Source: Acanthosepion pharaonis (taxonomy: Eukaryota; Mollusca; Cephalopoda; Sepiida; Sepiidae). Taken from it: a stretch of DNA of 64,000 nt. The position numbers and the translations under genes were made by a program. The stretch lies in the NCBI GenBank assembly GCA_903632075.3, contig CAHIKZ030001819.1, forward strand, positions 342,822-406,821, given 5' to 3'. Below the pieces are notes generated by a model. It was not told the origin of the DNA. It searched no databases and saw nothing but the letters and a program-made list of their open reading frames with translations. Below are positions 25,179-36,512 of the stretch, one piece after another; position 1 is the stretch's first letter; each line of letters starts with the position of its first letter.

Positions 25179-25318
25179 ATATCAATTGATAATTAGTAGG
25201 GATAATTCCAAGGAGGACATTAATCCAAGAGCTCAATGTAAGAAACAGAGCAATATAATAATTAATACAGAATCTTTAAAAATCCGTCTGGATGGATTTT
25301 TAAGGATTCTGTACTCAT

Positions 25319-25353
<35 letters not shown>

Positions 25354-25385
25354 AACTAAGAAATATATATATATATATATACACA
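25144..25385. repeat. (TA)n tracts flanking a short hairpin
   Basis: TA tracts at 25146-25175, 25322-25348 and 25363-25382. Between them lies the inverted repeat annotated separately. Confidence 0.93.
25266..25313. repeat. 20-bp inverted repeat with 8-nt loop
   Basis: Arm TACAGAATCTTTAAAAATCC (25266-25285), loop GTCTGGAT, arm GGATTTTTAAGGATTCTGTA (25294-25313). One mismatch, which would be a G.U pair in plus-strand RNA. Located 117 bp past the donor of the macro-domain exon. Confidence 0.9.
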
Positions 25386-25429
25386 CACAAACTAAGAAAC
25401 AAAAGATTTTACTTATTTTTGATACTTAC

Positions 25430-26393
25430 CAGAGCTTAATGCAGGTAAAGCCACACTCTGTAGGCCAAGATTCACAGCTTCACACAGTGAATTCAGAACA
25501 GCTGTGCTTATTTTATTCAAACAATAATCACCACTTTTTGAGGGATGATACATGGGTCCAACAGCATGAATGATATTTTTGTATCGCTTCAGGTTACCAG
25601 CAGAGGTTGATAATACTTCCCCATCATTTAATGTTTTACCATTAAGTTTTCTTTGTCCTTCTTTGTTGACAGCATCTCCAGCTGCTTTAATAATTGCCCG
25701 AGCAACTCCACCACCATGAGCAAGCCATTTGTTAGCAGCATTAACAATGCCATCCACATCGACATTCAGAATATCTCCCTGATAAACTTTGACAAGGAGA
25801 CCATTCCCAGTCTGAAAACAACAAATACTTTGGGTGCTCTGAATGGCATTTTTTGCAATACCTTCTGCAGGTAAAGCGGTGGCAGCAGCAGCCAAATTGG
25901 AATCTTCATGATAAGTTTTATTGTCTCTCCCTAAAGTGGCCAGGTTTTCTGTTTCACCAATTTTCTTAATATTATCGAATCTATCTATGGACACAGGGGT
26001 AGATGATTTCATTCCCAGCCAGACTTCAAGGAAAAATTTAGCTTCTTGAGTGAGATCCCAGTCAAGACTTTGGATAATAACACTCTGGCCACTGTTGGTT
26101 ACAATAAATTTTACTAGAGGGTGGGTTTGTCTTGCTTTTAAAAGGCAATGATCAAGAATAATTTTGTTCACAGGTTGTGTAATATTCAGTTGTTCCTGCT
26201 GACGTTTATCCTTCATATTCTGCATCAATGTCTTCAGTTTTTGTCTTGCTTCTGCTGAAAGATGGAAGTGATAGAATTTTTCATTTTGATTGCCCAGTTG
26301 CTGAACAATATCTGGAATCATTGAAAGCAGATCGTTAAAGAAGAAAACATCTTCAAATTCTTCAAGTGGTATTTTAACTGAAAATAAAATTGG
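25430..26393 (-). CDS. Large exon: linker plus N-terminal two thirds of a macro domain (PARP14-type)
   Basis: Seen: a 964-bp open exon bounded by a TTTTTCAG acceptor and an excellent CTCTG|GTAAGTATC donor, phase 0 in and phase 1 out. A second possible acceptor lies 16 bp further in. The first ~190 residues form a charged alpha/beta linker without a motif I can name. The macro domain starts near LLVKVYQGDILNVDVD (about 25800), followed by NAAN at 25742-25731 and the GGGVA loop at 25715-25701, then the TSAGNL and IIHAVGP strands, ending at ALPALSS. These are the ADP-ribose-contacting loops of the family: the conserved Asp of the GDI motif, the NAAN asparagines and the glycine loop are all intact. 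Known: such domains read or hydrolyse protein-linked ADP-ribose, and PARP14-type proteins act in antiviral and interferon-like responses in vertebrates. Inferred: second macro domain of the gene, probably a reader. The codon pattern and lack of stops indicate a live exon rather than a pseudogene. Confidence 0.93.
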
Positions 26394-26784
26394 CTGAAAA
26401 AGCAAAAACAAAGAATGAAAATAAATATGTTGGCAATATCCATGTCACACTACTTCTCAATATATACAATTAGTTCAATCTATCAAGAATTTCGACCAGT
26501 AAAGGTTGAGTATTGACAATTAAAGGGATATAGTGCAGAGGAAAGAATGCCCCCACTCATATGCAGAATACTCAATTTCACAAGCCAATTTGACAAGATA
26601 TTTTTGAGTAATAGAATATGATAAAAAGTTGATTATCTTTTTTATGGCTTATCAACCCTTTGTAAGTTATTTAAAGCAGAAACACATTTTGAATTGCAAA
26701 AACAATTTATTTTTTTGTGAGTGAATATTGTATTAACAATTTTTTGAACATAAGAATGATCTTTCCTGATACATCCTATTATTT

Positions 26785-26912
26785 AATCCATAGTTGGGGG
26801 AAGAGATGGATTCATACCTTTCCCAAGAGTATTTGCTCATGAATGTAAAGAATTTGACTGGAAATCAAACTCGGCTTTCTGGCTTCTTATTCTGAACTAG
26901 TATACATTATCC
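26785..26912 (-). repeat. tRNA-type SINE fragment interrupted by the hAT element
   Basis: Minus-strand B-box-like GAGTTTGATTTCCAG and a body with AATACTCTTGGGAAAGGTAT match the SINEs at 43865 and 53790. Its tRNA-like head (GGATAATGTATA) is cut by the hAT boundary at 26913. Confidence 0.7.
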
Positions 26913-28805
26913 CAGGCATGATAAACTCAGGGCATATAGAGGGCTGCATTGGCCATATCTGCAGTCTCGAGGGCAGCATATGCTTACAGTCTTACATTAA
27001 TAACAGCTAGTGGTAACTAAAATTTAATTACAAAATACTTATAATACAAGGTAGTACAATTTAATAATTTTTATGTTGTTCTGATGATTGACATCACTTT
27101 AGACAAACTATTCTTGATATATCAGGTTGGAATGTCTGTGTAGATCCCACTTTGATCAAAGATGACAAATGTTCATCAGTTAATCTGGATCTGTGAAATG
27201 TTTTTGTAGCCTTCATAAATGAAAATAACTGCTCACAGATATATGTGGAACCAAACATCACCATAATCTTTGTGGCAAGCTTTCTGAAGTTCTTAAATAT
27301 CTGAGGAAGGTATGAAAAAAATCCGGGTACTCCTACTTCTAGGTACTTTGAATGTTGAGTCAGTCTTCATTTCCAGGAGTTCCATCTGTAGACTTTCCTC
27401 TGCCTGAGCAACATCAAAAGTGAATAACAATTTTGTGTCACAATAAAAAAATCTTTTCAGTAGCTTGTGACATGAAAGCCACCAAACTTCTGTGTAGAAT
27501 GGGACATTTGTGAACTGATTATTCATGTCTTCCAATAAATGGCTAAACTGACAATAAGGCAGAGAACTACCTCTGATATAGTTCACTGTTTTTATGACAA
27601 AACTCAATACATGATCTAATTTTAAAATCTTAGAACATAAGTTCTGTTGATGAATTATACAATGAAAATGCTTGATTGTTGAATCTGGATATATGTTTTC
27701 TATTTCTGTACCTAACTTGACAGCAACACCATTATGTCTTCCAACCATATTGACAGCACCATCAGTAGATAAACACACAAGTTTACTCAAATCAAGGCCA
27801 TACTCATGGAGAAGCTGTTCAACTTTCTCAAAAAATGTCCTGGCTTGTAGTAGTATAATGCATTGGGACCAGTTCAATTAGTTCTTCATAAATTTGCAAT
27901 TCATTGTCACAAGCCCTGATGAAAACAGCAAGCTGTGTTATTCCAGCTATGTCAATAGTCCCATCCAGAGCAATAGAAAAATGTTCAAACTTGATGATAA
28001 AGTCTTCAACTGTCGACTCAAATCACCTGCCATTTCATCTATCTGTTCAGCTTAATGAAATGTCTTGAAATAAATGTGACTTCTCTGGACATACAATTCC
28101 AGCTGTTTTTACAAGACATTGCTTTATGAAATCTCATTCATTGAAAGATTTTCCACTGATGTTGATCATTTTGCAGAGTTTTTGCAGTAACAGAATTAAC
28201 GTTGCCTTTCTGAATTTTTGTAAAGCAACTCTGTTGCTGTGTTAACTTAACCTTGAATTCCTTCACTCTTAAAACATGCATATCTCCTTCATATTCATCA
28301 TAAGATTGATGGTTTGTTTCGTAATGTCTTTTTACATTATATTCATTTGTTGTCACAATGCAGTGGTTGCAAATCAAACAGTTTATCTTTCCATTAACAG
28401 TGCTACAAAAGTACTGTAATTCCCACTTTTCTTGAAACACACATCCTTCTTCAGGTAATTTTCTCTTTTTATGAGATGGAGTCGAATTCAATATTTTTAA
28501 GGTAAAATATTACAAAATTACGAATGTTTTCACTTTACATTTTTTCTTATTTAGTTGTCAGAGATGATCACATGATTAACCGGAAGTTAAGAATAGTCAC
28601 TGACATTCGAAAACAAAAAACCATTGAGATAGAATAAACAATCTAATCATACCAATTGAAAAAAATCCCACTGTTTTTAATAATTTGCATTATCATCATA
28701 GACAAAATTCTCGATATACCACGGCTATAGAAACCTTTTTGAGGGCCACCAAGATGCATATAAAAGGCTGCATGCAGTCCACAGGCCACCAGTTTGACAC
28801 AGCTG
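26913..28805 (-). mobile_element. hAT-superfamily DNA transposon, full length, with 8-bp target duplication
   Basis: Terminal inverted repeats are visible: left CAGGCATGATAAACTCAGGG, right (reverse complement) CAGCTGTGTCAAACTGGTGG. Flanks are CATTATCC (26905-26912) and CATTATAC (28806-28813), an 8-bp duplication with one mismatch as expected for hAT. It contains a decayed transposase gene. Inserted in a SINE inside the intron between the exons at 36007 and 26393. Confidence 0.9.
27105..28491 (-). pseudogene. hAT transposase (BED finger, Charlie/GTF2IRD2-like), frameshifted
   Basis: Seen in order on the minus strand: Met start at 28491; a BED-type zinc finger with CLICNHCI and RHYETNH (28390-28290); a gap with stops (about 28140-27880); the RNase H-like core with LSTDGAVNMVGRHNG (catalytic Asp in STDGA) and the typical HCIIHQQNLC block; a WWLSCHKLLKRF helix; and, after another break, the C-terminal dimerisation region YICEQLFSFMKATK and RSRLTDEHLSSLI (27255-27160). 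Domain order and motifs match hAT transposases of the Charlie group, from which GTF2IRD2/ZBED-type host genes derive. At least two frame breaks make it non-functional as read. It is not an exon of the surrounding PARP-type gene. Confidence 0.9.
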
Positions 28806-28984
28806 CATTATACCATCTACACTTACTATAATAGAGGGTAATGAAAACTTAATGGTATCTTTTTGAAGACAAATGGATCAGAAATTTTTGCCAGTGAGTA
28901 AACAGACATAGTGAATGGTAATGAAAGCTATCACTTGTCATGGGTATGACAATAAACTACATCCACGTCCTGGATAAGATGATA

Positions 28985-29418
28985 AACTACATCTGACAGC
29001 AAGGCCTTTTCGAGGCACTTGATGTTGGCCACCATGTTGAGTCTCGGGCCATATGGGAAGATGAAGGAAAGCATAACGTTGCCATCATTAGTGATCACTC
29101 TAAAAACCTTCATAATCAGCATTAGACTCATCCAACTCTTTCTGAATATCTTTGTGCAGAGGATTCAGAAAGTCCTCAGATTGACACCCAAATACACTGA
29201 AATGTTCACATTGGAAGTTCCAGTGCGAATGTTAAGTAGTACAGCATGCCATTTCCAAATTTTTGGCAGAGTGAATTGCATCATGGTGCTCTTTTCCTCA
29301 CAGACGGTGCCCAACTGACCCTACTATACTGTGCAGTTTACAAAATCAAAACCAAACAATGAAATGTGCAAAATTAAAAATATAAAATGGCAACAATTTA
29401 ACCATTACACCATGTCTA
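28985..29418 (-). mobile_element. Mariner (DD37D-type) deletion derivative, copy 2
   Basis: Minus-strand copy of the element at 58798. The terminal repeat lies at the high end (TGGCAACAATTTAACCATTA), then the N-terminal region with the RTVQRI-like helix, then VITNDGNVM joined directly after DYEG, the same internal junction as copy 1. It breaks off near 28985. Confidence 0.82.
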
Positions 29419-29449
29419 TATATGTATGTCAGTGTGCATCTGTGTGTTG

Positions 29450-30420
29450 TGGGTCAGAACAAAAGTTTGTAGCATTTATTGAGTGAATTTCAAAGACAAT
29501 ATTTAGATATTTGCACGGATTTATTCAACCATATATGTGCCATTTTGCCATCTTTGAGACAGCTTTATGATGCTATCCTCCCAGAATTTGACATTTTTCT
29601 GGGTGAACTGGTTTAAGTAGTTTCCAGGGGAATCAAATTTCTTCCCATTAAGAGAATTTTGTAGGGATTGGGTTAAGATACAAGATCAGTGGAATATGGT
29701 GGGTGGATCAGAATATCCCAGTTAATTACTGCTAGGTCTGCAAAGAGACATGAAATGGTGTTTCACTGGTGGGAGACAACACCATTTCAATTAGTAAATT
29801 TTAGATGCCAATTGGAAATATTACTTGTCTCAATGCAACATCTGATTTAACAGGGGAACTTGTAATAAACAATCTACTTCCAATCTCACCATCTTCAGAT
29901 GCAGACCAACTGTTGAAGTGCTTAACAGTGGCTCATTTATTTTTTCCTCAGAATCTTTTTCACTCCACATTGTTGTAAGCAGTCTATTTTTCATTTCTTT
30001 TAAAATTTGTATCATTTTTGTTGCATTTGAGCAGAAAATTGCTGATGGAAGTTAGCTTCATTAAATTTGTTTCTGTTAAATCACAAGGCACCCAAATATC
30101 ATAGTGATTAACATATCTAAGCATTTTTCAAATTTCTTGCAATGCTCATGTGAGACAGGTGGATTATCTCTGTGATCTTCTATGTCATGTGATCCTGATG
30201 ATTCTTAATCAGCATTTCAATTTGGTCATCATCAATGACTGCAGGCCTATCAGAATGTTCTTGATCTTCCAGACCAAAATTTCCACTTCTGAACCAAGTA
30301 AACCATTTATGCACAGTATTCTCAGCTATGGCACCATTTCCATAAATGGCACACATCTTTTTTACTGTTTATACAACATTCTTCTTTTCCAGAAATAAAA
30401 GTGTCAAATGAAAATGATTT
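29450..30420 (-). pseudogene. Mariner-type transposase remnant, many frame breaks
   Basis: The minus strand from 30420 to 29450 follows mariner order: an HTH/linker with RPAVIDDDQIEMLIKNHQDH, then CDLTETNLM, a segment YNNVEWKRF, a decayed catalytic region, and a C-terminal end FWEDSIIKLSQRWQNGTYM-like. Stops and indels break all parts. The short open frames here are pieces of it. Distinct from the DD37D element. Confidence 0.8.
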
Positions 30421-31735
30421 TCCTTTTTAACATAAAAATATTTCAAATTTATAATTGTAGCGAAAAGTATAGTTTCTTATCTAGCAAGTAATTCCTGTCT
30501 AGTCAATTCCTCCACAACACATGTTTCCTACTTTATACAGCAGTAACCATCTGCCTCTCCCCTTGCTATACCCTTTTTATGTCCTTATTGACAGCCAAAA
30601 TTTACAGATGTGAAAAGTTACTCTCACAAAACAGTATCTAACTCTGGGATTTATCCATTTTAAATGTAACCCATGAAGTCACCATTTTGACTTTTTGGAC
30701 AGTTTACACACAAGACACATTCAAATCTGTGTTCACCCTGAAGGTAAGTCATTTTCTTCTAGCATTTCAAAAGAAAATGCATGCAACCCTGGGCCTTTTT
30801 GCCTTCTGCGGTAATGCACTACAATAATGAACACATGAATTATGGAGAAAGAGGCAAAGAGGCAATAGTTTTTTGAATATGTTTATATGTCATAAATTTC
30901 AGTCACATATAAAACAAAATCAGGTGTTCAAATGCTACCTATTGAAAAAAGCCTCTCACTTTTGCTCTAATTCAATGTTTTACATATTGGTATTTTTGTA
31001 TAAGACTCTTTTATTTTTTAGGAAATTGTAAGGATACAGAAGGCACTTATCTCTCTTTGGTGGAGATAAGTCATGTGGATCATATGATGGCCGTTTTGTG
31101 ATGTCACTCCATATTGTGACCAAAATGGTAGTCATTTTACTGTTCATGGGCAGCAACCAAACCGAAAATTTGCTTTCTTCTAGCCTAGGCCAAAGTGCTC
31201 AGGCTGAGGTTAAGTCTGCCCTTCCCAACAGTTTACAAGTATATGTTGCCATTTCCCTTTGGGACATAGATGAATCTGGCCTGCTTAAATCTGGAGTCCT
31301 AAAAATGGCTTCTCCAGGTCAGGAGTATCTCCAAATTAAATGTACGACTTTTCCTTTTTTTTTTTCTCCTTATGCTTTCTTTGTTGTGTAGATATATGTA
31401 ATATATAGTTCACTATGTGAGACATGTGTATATATGTATATTTATACTTTTGTGTATGTCTTAGTATATAAAAGTCTCTCTGAGAACAATGCATGTTTGT
31501 CACTAGTTCCTTTCAGTCATTCTGTTCTCTTCCATGAAGTATCAGTGTTGTCTTATCACAGGTATAATAAGCCCATAATGGGAGGATACATCTTTCTCCT
31601 TAGCTCCCTTCTTGCTAAACTTTGTTTAAAAATTGTAATATTCATTTTATTTCAGTTTGTTGCAGTTTTTTCCAGTGAATCACAAAAAGAAAATAACAGC
31701 TTGTAAACATCAGCCAAATTTGTAGTTGCTTTCTT
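30421..31735. other. Unclassified intronic sequence
   Basis: Contains plus-strand open frames of 97 and 90 aa (31098-31391 and 31434-31706) with no recognisable domain, signal or homologous motif. Codon choice looks like intergenic DNA. No repeat family recognised. Confidence 0.5.
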
Positions 31736-31737
31736 TT

Positions 31738-32150
31738 TTTAATCATTTCACCCCAAGCAAAACAGTAATACCACTAGTATGCATAGAACTACAGGGAATG
31801 AAAATGAAAGAGAATAGGGAGGATTGAGGAAAAGACAAAAGATGAACATGGTTCAAGAAGTCAAAACATAGCAATTGACATTGTATTTAAATTCTTGAAG
31901 ATTGTAGTTATCAGGGAAGCAAGGTAATGGGAGTTGCACAAGTGGGTAGTGCGAGAAAAGAAATTTTTGGAGTATACATAGCGGCTGCATTTAGAAATTT
32001 CAACAGCAAAATGTCAGTCTAGTAGAACCCTTAAATTCATGTAATTGGGGCACCAGGGAAAAGAGCTCATCACAGCAGTTGCCATGAAAATATTTGTAGA
32101 AAAGACAGAGGGAAGCCACATTACGTTGGTGAGAAAGAGTCTGAAGAAAA
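31738..32150 (-). mobile_element. CR1/Jockey-type LINE copy E, 3' end
   Basis: Opens with CATTTCACCCCAAGCAAAAC and follows the 3' region of copies A, C and G up to GAGAAAGAGTCTGAAG. Decayed, no long frame. Confidence 0.8.
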
Positions 32151-32639
32151 CATTTTGGAAACATTTACCAAGAGAAGTTGTATTTTATTTGGAAAACCTT
32201 TTAAAATTTTACTAGACAAATACCCTCATGTAAACATAGAAAAGTTAAGTGGTCATAGAAATTCTATTACCTTTCGAAAATTTCTGTATAAATAACATTT
32301 TCAGCAAAACATCTAGTTTCAAACAATCATTTTGTCATTATGTAAAGTCCATCTGAATTTCATACTATGGCCATAGCTGCACAGAGCTGACCATGAGAGA
32401 AACATTTGAATTATTTTCCAACATTATTAATGATAATAAAAATTAATTCAACAAATATTTTTTCCTTGTTTAAATAATTCAGTAAAGTTTTAAGAAAATC
32501 TAATTAAACAGATTATTTTTAATTATTTAAACAATTCCATTTTTTTGTTTCCATTTGACTAATTTGTTTGGTTTTGTTTATTTTGTTTTATGGCATATCA
32601 ACATCAATGGGTTAATGTCGAAAAGATATAAAGAATATA

Positions 32640-32963
32640 TGTGTTAATATTTTTTTTTTTAAAAATGTATTACTAATAATATTTTTGTTTCAAAATGTAT
32701 TGCTGATAATATTTTTTTTTTAATTGTTTGTAATATTTTTTTCTTCCAAAAATGTATTGCTGGTATAAAAATCTATTTTTATACTTTCATAGTGCTTTTG
32801 ACCCCAGTTTGAAGGTTAACTATTTGCCCATAGTTGGGACCCTAGCATATGCTACTGTCCCTGGGTCAGGGTGTACCTGGGAACAGAAGCAATTAAGAGT
32901 TGGTTCTATGCTCTTTAAAACCTCTTGATCTGGTTCCTTGTAGTTTATCATCATACCCAGGAC

Positions 32964-32966
<3 letters not shown>
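32640..32966. repeat. Dispersed repeat R1, copy 2
   Basis: Same order of blocks as 18275-18560, preceded by three AATGTATTGCTGATAAT-like short repeats. Ends at TACCCAGGACAATTA against a (TA)n tract. Confidence 0.82.

Positions 32967-33026
<60 letters not shown>
32967..33026. repeat. (TA)n microsatellite
   Basis: Uninterrupted TA of about 60 bp followed by (TCTG)n. It gives spurious Tyr/Ile frames on both strands. Confidence 0.98.
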
Positions 33027-33032
<6 letters not shown>

Positions 33033-34285
33033 CTGTGTGTCTGTCTGCCTGTCTGTGTGATACCTTTTCACTTGAGATCCATTCAACTGATTTTAACCAA
33101 ACTTGGCACATACATTGTACAATGTAAGAGATAGGATCTAATGTAAAAAATTGATAATTTTTAAAAAAACAATAATCAATAAAGCTGATCAAAATTGATA
33201 AATTCAATTTTTTTCCTCTGATCTCATTCAAATTTGGTATGTAGGTTACTTACATCATGACTAGCTCAACAATACCTCATTTTTATTTCTACGCTACTGA
33301 ATTAGTAAAAAAAATGGAAAACAAAAAATTGATTTCAGGACAAATTTTAAATTAAAAACCCCCTCAATTTTCAAGCAATCTAATATAAACTTCACTCAAT
33401 TGTAGCCAACAATAAGTTGATTGTTTAACAGTCATTTAACTTGATAATTGAGTCCACCCATATAATGAAAACACAAGTAAATATCAAAAAATGGCAATTT
33501 TTACTGGTTTCTTTCTTATTTTTCACTGCTCTTTCAACTAATTTTCATCAAACTTAACAATTGCTTTATAAATCTATCCTCTTTTATATCCCTGGTAGCA
33601 CACTGACAAATTGAATTTCAAAAAACTCCAAAATAATTCTGGTCTGAAGTGGGTCTTCATGTTGCCTGTTTTACCCCTTCATGTCCTCAACTAACTGCGA
33701 TTGAATAAATAAACTACTTTTGTTATATCAGTAACTGTATTAATTCAAAATGTTTTTTTAATAAAAGTACTTTAAAGTAATTGAAGAAGATAGACTCTGT
33801 TACATCTAAACATGATGCTGTTTTTGAACTATTCTAATTGAATGCTTTTTCTGATTGACTAGCTGGCCATGGTTGTTAGTTTGTAATAATCTTAAATAGT
33901 AGATATTTTTTTATTAGGAATCCTCTAGCATATAACTGAATTTTAACAAGGCAGATGTAAATTCTTTCTATATAAACATTAATAACAAAATTAAAATAAA
34001 TGCTTTTAAACATCAATCAAGTTCTTTGTTGTTTTCGATCAGAAGAAAACTTCTTCAGGAACAGTTACAGGTCATATTTAGTAAAAAACAAAAATATGTT
34101 ATCAGAAGTTATAAAAGTCTTCATTAGCTTTTTTTTTTAAATATCAAAAAATTTACAAAATTAAAACATAAAAAAATTCAGCTCTCATGCCTTCACACAC
34201 AAGCATCCCTTGAATGAAATTAGACTGAAAAATATGAGAGCACAAGATGCATTCCAGATGTTTTGATATTTTTTATTAGGGAGAG
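33027..34285. other. Unclassified, possibly an uncharacterised DNA element
   Basis: Begins with GTCTGTCTGCCTGTC and a segment GATCCATTCAACTGATTTTA, after which AT-rich sequence follows. The ATTTTAACCAAACTTGGCAC-type motif recurs twice more in looser form (33230 and 33540), suggesting a degenerate internal repeat. No coding. Confidence 0.45.
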
Positions 34286-34290
34286 TCAGT

Positions 34291-34460
34291 TAGAACTGTC
34301 CGAGATTATTGTCATTTTAGTGTATCGTCACTATAGCTCTAATAAGCTGACCTGCCAACTTTTTGTTATTCCAGATTGGAGGCAACAACTGTAACAGCTC
34401 TTTGAACACACCCTACTAAACACTGCTTGTGAGAGCTGATGAGTTTACAGAATGCAGTCG
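34291..34460 (+). repeat. Direct repeat pair, left copy (about 175 bp)
   Basis: TATAGCTCTAATAAGCTGAC and the 3' part with AACAGCTCTTTGAACACA recur at 35040-35215 with about 85% identity by eye. Unknown class. The 0.6 kb between shows no protein motif. Confidence 0.85.
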
Positions 34461-35039
34461 GGTCGTGAAGAGAATTTGAAAGCTTGCTATGCAATAAAAT
34501 TTTTGTTTAACTGGTCAAAAATTCTACAGAAACTTATAAAACAACCCAGACTGGTTAGGGATTAGGGTGTATGAGAACTAAGCACCTGTTTTTGATGACA
34601 CAAGAGGTTTGATGCTGACAGACAGCAGATGAGAGCCAATGAGAGATGTGGGAGGAGACAGACTGAAGAACATCAGAACTCGTTGAGAAAATTCACAATT
34701 TTCTGGATGCACACTGTCGTGTGTCTATAATGTTCGACTATCACTTGGTTTAAAATTCTTCTTTGTCAGTCGCTGCTTTTGAAATGTTATAAAATGATAA
34801 TGAGGGATGGATATAAAAAAAAATAAGGAAATTCATCAATAACCATTACTGAATGTAAATTTGATATATCATATTTTTAGCAAGATTGTATAAATTTATA
34901 TATGGAGTCTCCATTAGACAATAACATCATTTTCTTTTTGCTTTCCTGGTGTGTTAATGATATTTCTACTTTGAATTTTTACCTTATCGAAATGAACATC
35001 TCACTGTGACTGTTAAAATGTCGACTTCATGGTATTCTC

Positions 35040-35215
35040 ATGAGAGACAATTACAACTGTCCAAGATTATTGTAATTTTAGCATATATCATCCCTATAGC
35101 TCTAATAAGCTGACCTGCCAATTTTTTCTTATTTCACATTGAAAGAGACGGCTGTAACAGCTCTTTGAACACATCCTACTAAACACTGCTTGCAAGAGCT
35201 GACGAGTTTGCAGAA
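35040..35215 (+). repeat. Direct repeat pair, right copy
   Basis: Partner of 34291-34460, ending GACGAGTTTGCAGAATTG. Confidence 0.85.
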
Positions 35216-35221
35216 TTGTCT

Positions 35222-35615
35222 TTCAATCAATTCACCCCAAACATGGGGATAATTCCACTAAGATGCAAGGGGTTACTGGGAGTGAAAGAGAATGAAAAAA
35301 CCTTAGAAGGAACCAGAAACCCAATCCTAAACAGGAAACAAGGGATAAAGTTCTAATCCTGTTCAAAAGTCCAGGGAAGAGTGTGAACTGGACAGTAGAA
35401 CCTATCTACTCCTATTGAGAAAAGAAAAAACCAAAAGCAAATAGTAAATAAAATTTCAGAATTTAGGTAGAGACAGCAGTATAGAATTGAAGTAGACTTT
35501 AGAAGGAAACCCAATCCTAAACAAGAAAAAGGGACAGACTTCTATTCCTGTTCAAAAGACCAGGGAGGAGTATGAACCAGACGATAGGTGAACCTATTTA
35601 CTTCTATTAAATGCA
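35222..35615 (+). repeat. Dispersed repeat H with internal duplication
   Basis: Begins TTCACCCCAAACATGGGGAT with AAGATGCAAGGGGTTAC, resembling the LINE 3' terminus but with a different body (AACCAGAAACCCAATCCTAA, TCCTGTTCAAAAG.CCAGGGA). The body is duplicated at 35490-35600. Another copy lies at 45403. Confidence 0.7.
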
Positions 35616-35699
35616 ATAGGGAAGTGAAGACAATTTGGAACATTACTATGCAATAAACTTTTGCACTGACCAAAATAGGCATCAAAAACTAACCCTCAC

Positions 35700-35930
35700 G
35701 CTCCCTGCAGTGCAGGCCTTGCTCCCTTTGATTTTTGGTTGTTCCCCAAGCTGAACCTCAGGAAAAGTCATTTTGAAGACATTGAGAAGATGAAGGAGAC
35801 TGTAACAAGTGTTCTGGACAGCTTCACTTTGGATGACTTGCATGGGGCCTTCACAAAGAGGCTGGATTGCTACAACAAGTGCATTGAAGACAGAATATCC
35901 TTCTTTGAAATTAATAAATGTCTCCCTAGA
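35700..35930 (+). pseudogene. Mariner transposase C-terminal fragment
   Basis: The plus strand encodes FWLFPKLNLRKSHFEDIEKM followed by an amphipathic helix and KRLDCYNKCIE. The DFWLFPKL box and the trailing W/C-rich helix are the end of a mariner-like transposase. The upstream catalytic part is missing. It ends some 80 bp from the host exon at 36007 and is on the opposite strand. Confidence 0.75.
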
Positions 35931-36006
35931 AAAGTCTCAAAACTTCCAGAATGCACTTTGTATATTATTTATAGATGTAGGCTATAATGAAAGATACAAT
36001 ACTTAC

Positions 36007-36149
36007 ATGCTTCAGTTGCTCCCCTAAGGTCTTTATTGCAAGTGAAAGATTATCAGCAGTATAAGAATAATTCATAAACTGAATCCAATTCATAGATTTT
36101 GGTGGGAGTTCGTTTTGTTGTTCTTTGATTGCAGCATTTTCTGAATTAA
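36007..36149 (-). CDS. Exon: inter-domain linker of the multi-macro PARP-type gene
   Basis: Seen: the minus strand carries a TTTTTGTTACAG acceptor, 143 bp open in one frame, and a CAT|GTAAGTATTG donor. The exon begins with two bases completing a codon and ends in phase 0. It encodes a 47-residue acidic/amide-rich segment containing PPKSMNWIQFMNYSYTADN, with no domain I recognise. It fits exactly between the 40-bp exon at 40976 (phase 1 out) and the large exon starting at 26393 (phase 0 in), which is the main support. It is too short for routine ORF calls. Its 5' flank is a minus-strand tRNA-type SINE and its 3' flank a plus-strand mariner fragment, so it is tightly hemmed by mobile DNA. Alternative: a chance open segment, but the two strong splice sites and phase agreement argue against that. 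Confidence 0.78.
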
Positions 36150-36184
36150 CTGTAACAAAAAGAAAAGAAAATAGATGGATCTGT

Positions 36185-36512
36185 CTATATTTCTGAGATG
36201 AGGTATTGTAACTATTTACACTGTTCCGACTATTGCATCATCTTTATTATCATATTTGCAATGCTCCAGCCTTCTTCAGGTGATATTGCAATTTTGGACT
36301 GAATCCTTTTATTTCGTCCATGGAGTTAGATTGTTCTAGTTCCACGTGTCATGCCTTTTCTGGATATCTCAGTTTCAGTTAATTCCCTTTAGTAACTCAA
36401 AAGTTTTCTTCCCTCTGCTGTGGCCAGGTATTGAACTCACAACTCTTTGGGTCAAGTCACTGGATTACTTCAACCAACGCTTTTATCCACTGGGCCATGA
36501 GAAGTACTTTTT
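36185..36512 (-). repeat. tRNA-derived SINE, copy 1
   Basis: Minus strand: A-box-like TGGCCCAGTGG, B-box-like GAGTTCAATACCTGG, a body with CACGTGGAACTAGAACAATC and a tail GAAGAAGGCTGGAGCATTGC. Matches copies at 41640, 45808 and 61535. Degenerate head, so not a functional tRNA. Confidence 0.82.

Noticed and set aside
25653..25874. 73-aa plus-strand frame
   Set aside because: Shadow of the macro-domain exon on the minus strand.
27293..28491. hAT frames as exons of the PARP-type gene or a domesticated host gene
   Set aside because: They lie between intact terminal repeats with a target duplication and contain frame breaks; ordinary transposon decay.
31098..31706. Two plus-strand frames (97 and 90 aa) as small genes
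   Set aside because: No domain, signal peptide, codon bias or splice context; chance open frames in intronic sequence.
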